9,193 bases of DNA. Origin: Limnohabitans sp. GTDB lineage: Bacteria; Pseudomonadota; Gammaproteobacteria; Burkholderiales; Burkholderiaceae_C. A model generated the notes under the pieces. That model made no database searches. It was not told the origin of the DNA and saw only the letters and a list, made by a program, of their open reading frames with translations. The translations under genes were made by a program, and so were the position numbers. Shown here piece by piece: positions 6,609-9,193 of the stretch (its first letter is position 1; each line of letters begins with the position of its first letter). The DNA lies in contig JAHECM010000086.1 of NCBI GenBank assembly GCA_024641725.1, positions 1 through 9,193 of the forward strand, written 5' to 3'.

Positions 6609-6614
6609 AGTTTA
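6609..6614 (-). promoter_or_regulatory. Candidate -10 element for usp
   Basis: On the minus strand the hexamer TAAACT (4/6 match to TATAAT) is centred 31 bp from the centre of the FNR-like box, close to the 32 bp of class II FNR promoters. The predicted transcript start near 6602 leaves a ~24-nt leader that includes the GAGGAG site. Confidence 0.45.
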
Positions 6615-6635
6615 GTCTGCCCGATTTTTTTGTTC

Positions 6636-6649
6636 TTGATGCATGTCAA
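6636..6649. promoter_or_regulatory. FNR/FixK-type box between usp and ccoI
   Basis: TTGAT-GCAT-GTCAA matches TTGAT-N4-ATCAA at 9 of 10 specified bases and fits the looser FixK form TTGA(T/C)-N4-(G/A)TCAA. It lies centrally (6642.5) in the 106-bp gap between the divergent usp and ccoI genes. cbb3 assembly genes are classical Fnr/FixK/Anr targets, so activation under low oxygen is the expected role. Binding is not proven. Confidence 0.75.
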
Positions 6650-6671
6650 GTTATGCGTCAGCTGGAGGGCG

Positions 6672-6677
6672 TATCTT
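6672..6677 (+). promoter_or_regulatory. Candidate -10 element for ccoI
   Basis: TATCTT (4/6 match to TATAAT) is centred exactly 32 bp downstream of the FNR-like box centre, the class II spacing. The predicted transcript start falls at about 6684, the A of the ccoI ATG, which would leave little or no leader. Confidence 0.45.
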
Positions 6678-6683
6678 TGAGGC

Positions 6684-9044
6684 ATGACAGTTCCCCACGA
6701 TGTGACCCAGGCCTTGCCGCAGGAACTGCTGCAAGCGGCTGGCTCGGGCGATGATCGGCTGAAACTGCTCGATGACCCTCGCGAGTGGACCCATTTCAGC
6801 CACGCTGAGAGCGCTGACACGTGCGCCTCCAGCGTGGTCTTTGAGGGCATGCACTGCACCGCGTGCGCCATCAACATCGAGGACGCCTTGCGCCAAGTTG
6901 CGGGGGTCGAGTCGGTGCAAGTCAATGCCGCCACGCACCGGGGCCGTGTGGTCTGGTCGCATCGCATGACCAAACCTTCTGAATGGATGTCCGCCGTGGC
7001 CCAAGCGGGCTACCGAGCCGTGCCGGCCAACGACGCCCATGCCCACGAACGCAGACGCCAAGAAGCGCGCCGCATGGTCTGGCGTCTGGCGGTCGCTGGG
7101 CTGTGCATGATGCAGGTCATGATGTACGCCACCCCCGCTTATTTGTCCAAACCGGGCGACATCAGCCCCGACATGCTGGGTCTGCTGCGCTGGGCGTCTT
7201 GGATTTTGTCCCTGCCGGTGCTGCTGTTTTCTTGCACGCCTTTTTTAAAAGCCGCCTGGCGGGATCTGCGCCAGCGCCAGATCAGCATGGATTTGCCCGT
7301 CGCCCTGGGCATGTTGGCCACCTTTGTGGTCAGTTCTTTGGGCACTTTTGAGCCGGAGGGCCCCTTTGGGGCCGAGGTGTACTTTGACTCGCTGACGATG
7401 TTTGTGTTCTTTTTGCTGGCTGGACGCTGGCTGGAGTTGCGCCTGCGAGATCGCACGGCGGGCGCTCTGGAGGCGGTGCTCAACCGCCTGCCTGACAGTG
7501 TGCTGCGGCGCACGGCACACGGAGATTGGGAGCGGATTTCGGTGCGCCGTTTGGCGCTGGCTGATGTGATGGCGGTTTTGCCGGGCGAGGCGCTGGCGGC
7601 AGACGGCACGGTGGTGTCGGGGCAAACCCAAGTCGATGAGGCTTTGCTCACAGGCGAGTCGCGACCCATTGGCCGCGGTGTGGGTGACCGGGTCATCGCC
7701 GGCAGCCACAACCTGAGCGCCCGCATCGAGGTGAGGGTGGAGCAGTTGGGGGCGGCCACGCGCTACGCACAAATTGTGTCGCTGATGGAGGACGCCGCGC
7801 TCAGCAAACCCAGCATGGCTTTGTTGGCGGACCGCTGGGCCAAACCGTTTTTGATCTTTGTGCTTCTGGCCGCCTTGGCCGCGGCCGCGCACGGCTGGTC
7901 GGCTGGGCCTGCGCACGCCGTGATGGTGGCGGTCGCCGTGTTGGTGGTGACGTGTCCGTGCGCGCTGTCTTTGGCCACCCCGGCGGCCATGCTGGCCACC
8001 GCGGGTGCGTTGGCGCGCAGCGGTGTGCTGGTGCGCCGGCTGGAGGCCTTGCAAAACTTGGCCCGGATTGACACGGTGATTTTTGACAAGACCGGCACTT
8101 TGACGCTGGACGCCTTTGAGCTGGCCCGTACCCTTGTGCGGCCAGGCCTGTCGCAGGCACAGGCATTGGCTTGGGCGGGCACGCTGGCTCGGCAGTCGCT
8201 GCACCCGGTGTCGCGCGCGCTGTGGGCACAGGCGCGCCGCCGAGCTATGGCCCTGGGGCCGAGGGCGCTTTCTGAGTTGGAAGCCTCACGGGCCAGCGAG
8301 GTGTCTGAACAAGCCGGGCAGGGCGTCTCGGGCCATCTGTTGCGCTCTGATGGCTCAACGCAAACCCTGCGGCTCGGATCGGCCGCTTATTGCCAAGCCC
8401 CAGCGACTGACGCAAACCGTTTGCAGGTGAGTCTGGCCGACGAGACCGGCTGGTTGGCCACCTTTGAGCTGCGCGATGAAGTCCGCCCAGAGGCCGCTGC
8501 AGTGGTTCAAAGCCTGCTGGCGCAAGGTTTGCGGCTGCAAGTGCTCTCCGGTGATGCGCCCGCCGCCGTGGCACAAGTGGCCCAGAGCGTGGGCATTGAC
8601 CTGCACCAAGGCGGCTGCACCCCCCAGCACAAGTTGGCCCACATGGTCGCCTTGCAACAACAGGGCCACCAAGTGGCCATGGTCGGCGATGGGCTCAACG
8701 ATGGGCCGGTCTTGGCCGGGGCCAATGCCTCGTTTGCCCTGGGGCAGGCGGTGCCGCTGGCCCAGTCAAAGGCCGACTTTGTGCTGATGGGCTCCCACCT
8801 GGGCATGCTGCTTGAAACCTTCAAGCGCAGCCGCCAGACGGTGCGCGTGGTCAAACAAAATCTGCTCTGGGCTGCCGTGTACAACGCAGCTTGCGTGCCT
8901 TTGGCCTTGCTGGGTTATTTGCCCGCTTGGGCCGCGGGTCTGGGCATGGCCCTGAGTTCATTGCTGGTGGTTTTGAATGCTTTGCGCTTGTCGCAGTCGC
9001 TGCCCGACCCCATGGGGGCTGCGTTGGCCTCAGAAAGTCTCTGA
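6684..9044 (+). CDS. ccoI: Copper-type P1B ATPase of cbb3 oxidase maturation (CcoI/FixI)
   Basis: This is a 786-residue inner-membrane heavy-metal P-type ATPase. The N-terminal metal-binding domain (~50-115) has GMHCTAC (C58, C61). Two TM segments (131-153, 165-190) precede the core, with TM3-4 at 201-222 and 232-252. The actuator has TGES (323-326). TM5-6 (388-405, 411-436) carry the CPC metal site C424-P-C426. The P domain has DKTGT with phosphorylated D468; the N domain has the HP motif H507-P508. GDGLND (668-673) is the hinge. TM7 has YN (733-734), and TM8 has MALSS near 755-759, as in Cu+ pumps. It is assigned to CcoI rather than a general CopA because ccoS follows after 1 nt and FNR boxes flank the pair. 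CcoI is needed to deliver copper to the cbb3 active site. The N-terminal ~48 residues are short, with one Cys (C47), lacking the Cys-rich extension of some CcoI proteins. An in-frame stop lies directly upstream of the ATG; GGAGGG is 14 nt away, too far for a good RBS. Confidence 0.93.
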   Translation: MTVPHDVTQALPQELLQAAGSGDDRLKLLDDPREWTHFSHAESADTCASSVVFEGMHCTACAINIEDALRQVAGVESVQVNAATHRGRVVWSHRMTKPSEWMSAVAQAGYRAVPANDAHAHERRRQEARRMVWRLAVAGLCMMQVMMYATPAYLSKPGDISPDMLGLLRWASWILSLPVLLFSCTPFLKAAWRDLRQRQISMDLPVALGMLATFVVSSLGTFEPEGPFGAEVYFDSLTMFVFFLLAGRWLELRLRDRTAGALEAVLNRLPDSVLRRTAHGDWERISVRRLALADVMAVLPGEALAADGTVVSGQTQVDEALLTGESRPIGRGVGDRVIAGSHNLSARIEVRVEQLGAATRYAQIVSLMEDAALSKPSMALLADRWAKPFLIFVLLAALAAAAHGWSAGPAHAVMVAVAVLVVTCPCALSLATPAAMLATAGALARSGVLVRRLEALQNLARIDTVIFDKTGTLTLDAFELARTLVRPGLSQAQALAWAGTLARQSLHPVSRALWAQARRRAMALGPRALSELEASRASEVSEQAGQGVSGHLLRSDGSTQTLRLGSAAYCQAPATDANRLQVSLADETGWLATFELRDEVRPEAAAVVQSLLAQGLRLQVLSGDAPAAVAQVAQSVGIDLHQGGCTPQHKLAHMVALQQQGHQVAMVGDGLNDGPVLAGANASFALGQAVPLAQSKADFVLMGSHLGMLLETFKRSRQTVRVVKQNLLWAAVYNAACVPLALLGYLPAWAAGLGMALSSLLVVLNALRLSQSLPDPMGAALASESL

Positions 9045-9045
9045 A

Positions 9046-9183
9046 ATGGATATTTTGTTCCTATTGATTCCCCTGTCGGTGGGCTTGGTGTTCTTCATCT
9101 TGGGTGGTTTGTGGTGGGCCATCCACCGTGGGCAATTTGAAGACATTGAGGCCGAAGGTGAGCGGATACTGCGCAACGATTGA
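9046..9183 (+). CDS. ccoS: cbb3-type cytochrome oxidase assembly protein CcoS
   Basis: This is a 45-residue small membrane protein. Residues ~3-25 form one hydrophobic helix (LFLLIPLSVGLVFFILGGLWW). The conserved CcoS tail WAIHRGQFEDIEAEGERIL follows, including the GQFED motif. CcoS is required for cofactor (haem and copper) insertion in the cbb3 oxidase. The ATG starts 1 nt after the ccoI stop, so translation is probably coupled; only a weak AGAAAG lies upstream. The length is at the short end of the family but complete. Its TGA lies inside the next FNR box. ccoNOPQ would be expected immediately downstream, beyond the window. Confidence 0.93.
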   Translation: MDILFLLIPLSVGLVFFILGGLWWAIHRGQFEDIEAEGERILRND

Positions 9184-9193
9184 TATGCATCAA
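9180..9193. promoter_or_regulatory. Consensus FNR box at window end, overlapping ccoS stop
   Basis: TTGAT-ATGC-ATCAA is a perfect match to the FNR/Anr consensus TTGAT-N4-ATCAA and begins one base before the ccoS stop codon (TGA at 9181-9183). It ends exactly at the window edge. It should serve a promoter for the next gene, expected to be ccoN. The promoter itself is not visible. Confidence 0.8.

Noticed and set aside
6578..6973. N-terminal extension of the usp frame on the minus strand
   Set aside because: The extension is antisense to ccoI. The Usp domain begins at 6577 with a strong GAGGAG just upstream.
7245..8204. 319-residue minus-strand open frame inside ccoI
   Set aside because: It is antisense to conserved P-type ATPase motifs, has low-complexity Gln/His/Arg-rich composition, and no start context. 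It is a shadow frame.

Overview
The window reads as a piece of a betaproteobacterial chromosome, most likely Burkholderiales and plausibly Comamonadaceae. This rests on the ilvD-lgt adjacency, high GC with G/C-ending codons, a Bug-type (tripartite tricarboxylate receptor) periplasmic protein, and a ccoI-ccoS pair of a cbb3 oxidase locus. The genus cannot be fixed from the sequence alone. Coding density is high and no stretch over 300 bases lacks a gene. I see no tRNA, rRNA, CRISPR array, insertion sequence or attachment site.

Layout. (1) Positions 1-1130 hold housekeeping genes: the 3' end of ilvD (dihydroxy-acid dehydratase), then 6 nt later a complete lgt (prolipoprotein diacylglyceryl transferase). 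(2) Positions 1131-6109 hold a malonate-catabolism unit on the + strand. It consists of a GntR/FCD regulator (matR-like), malonyl-CoA decarboxylase (matA-type) overlapping it by ATGA, a Tat-exported Bug solute receptor, and malonyl-CoA synthetase (matB). A strong AT-rich palindrome lies just before the regulator and a bidirectional intrinsic terminator closes the unit. The inferred pathway is receptor capture of malonate, MatB conversion of malonate + ATP + CoA to malonyl-CoA, then decarboxylation to acetyl-CoA + CO2. The Bug receptor sits where classical rhizobial mat operons carry the MatC carrier, and no membrane permease is encoded in the window.

(3) Positions 6134-9193 hold a micro-oxic respiration block. 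A universal stress protein gene (- strand) is divergent from ccoI, a copper P1B-type ATPase for cbb3 oxidase maturation. ccoI is followed after 1 nt by the small membrane protein gene ccoS. One FNR/FixK-like box (TTGAT-N4-GTCAA) lies midway between the divergent genes, at near class II spacing from a -10-like hexamer on each side. A second, consensus FNR box (TTGAT-N4-ATCAA) occupies the last 14 bases, overlapping the ccoS stop codon, and presumably serves the next gene (expected ccoN, outside the window).

No radically new system is evident. The most interesting points are the malonate operon with an unpartnered Bug receptor, the regulator's palindromic operator, the shared FNR box with a possibly leaderless ccoI transcript, and a 13-codon mini-ORF whose stop overlaps the matB start.
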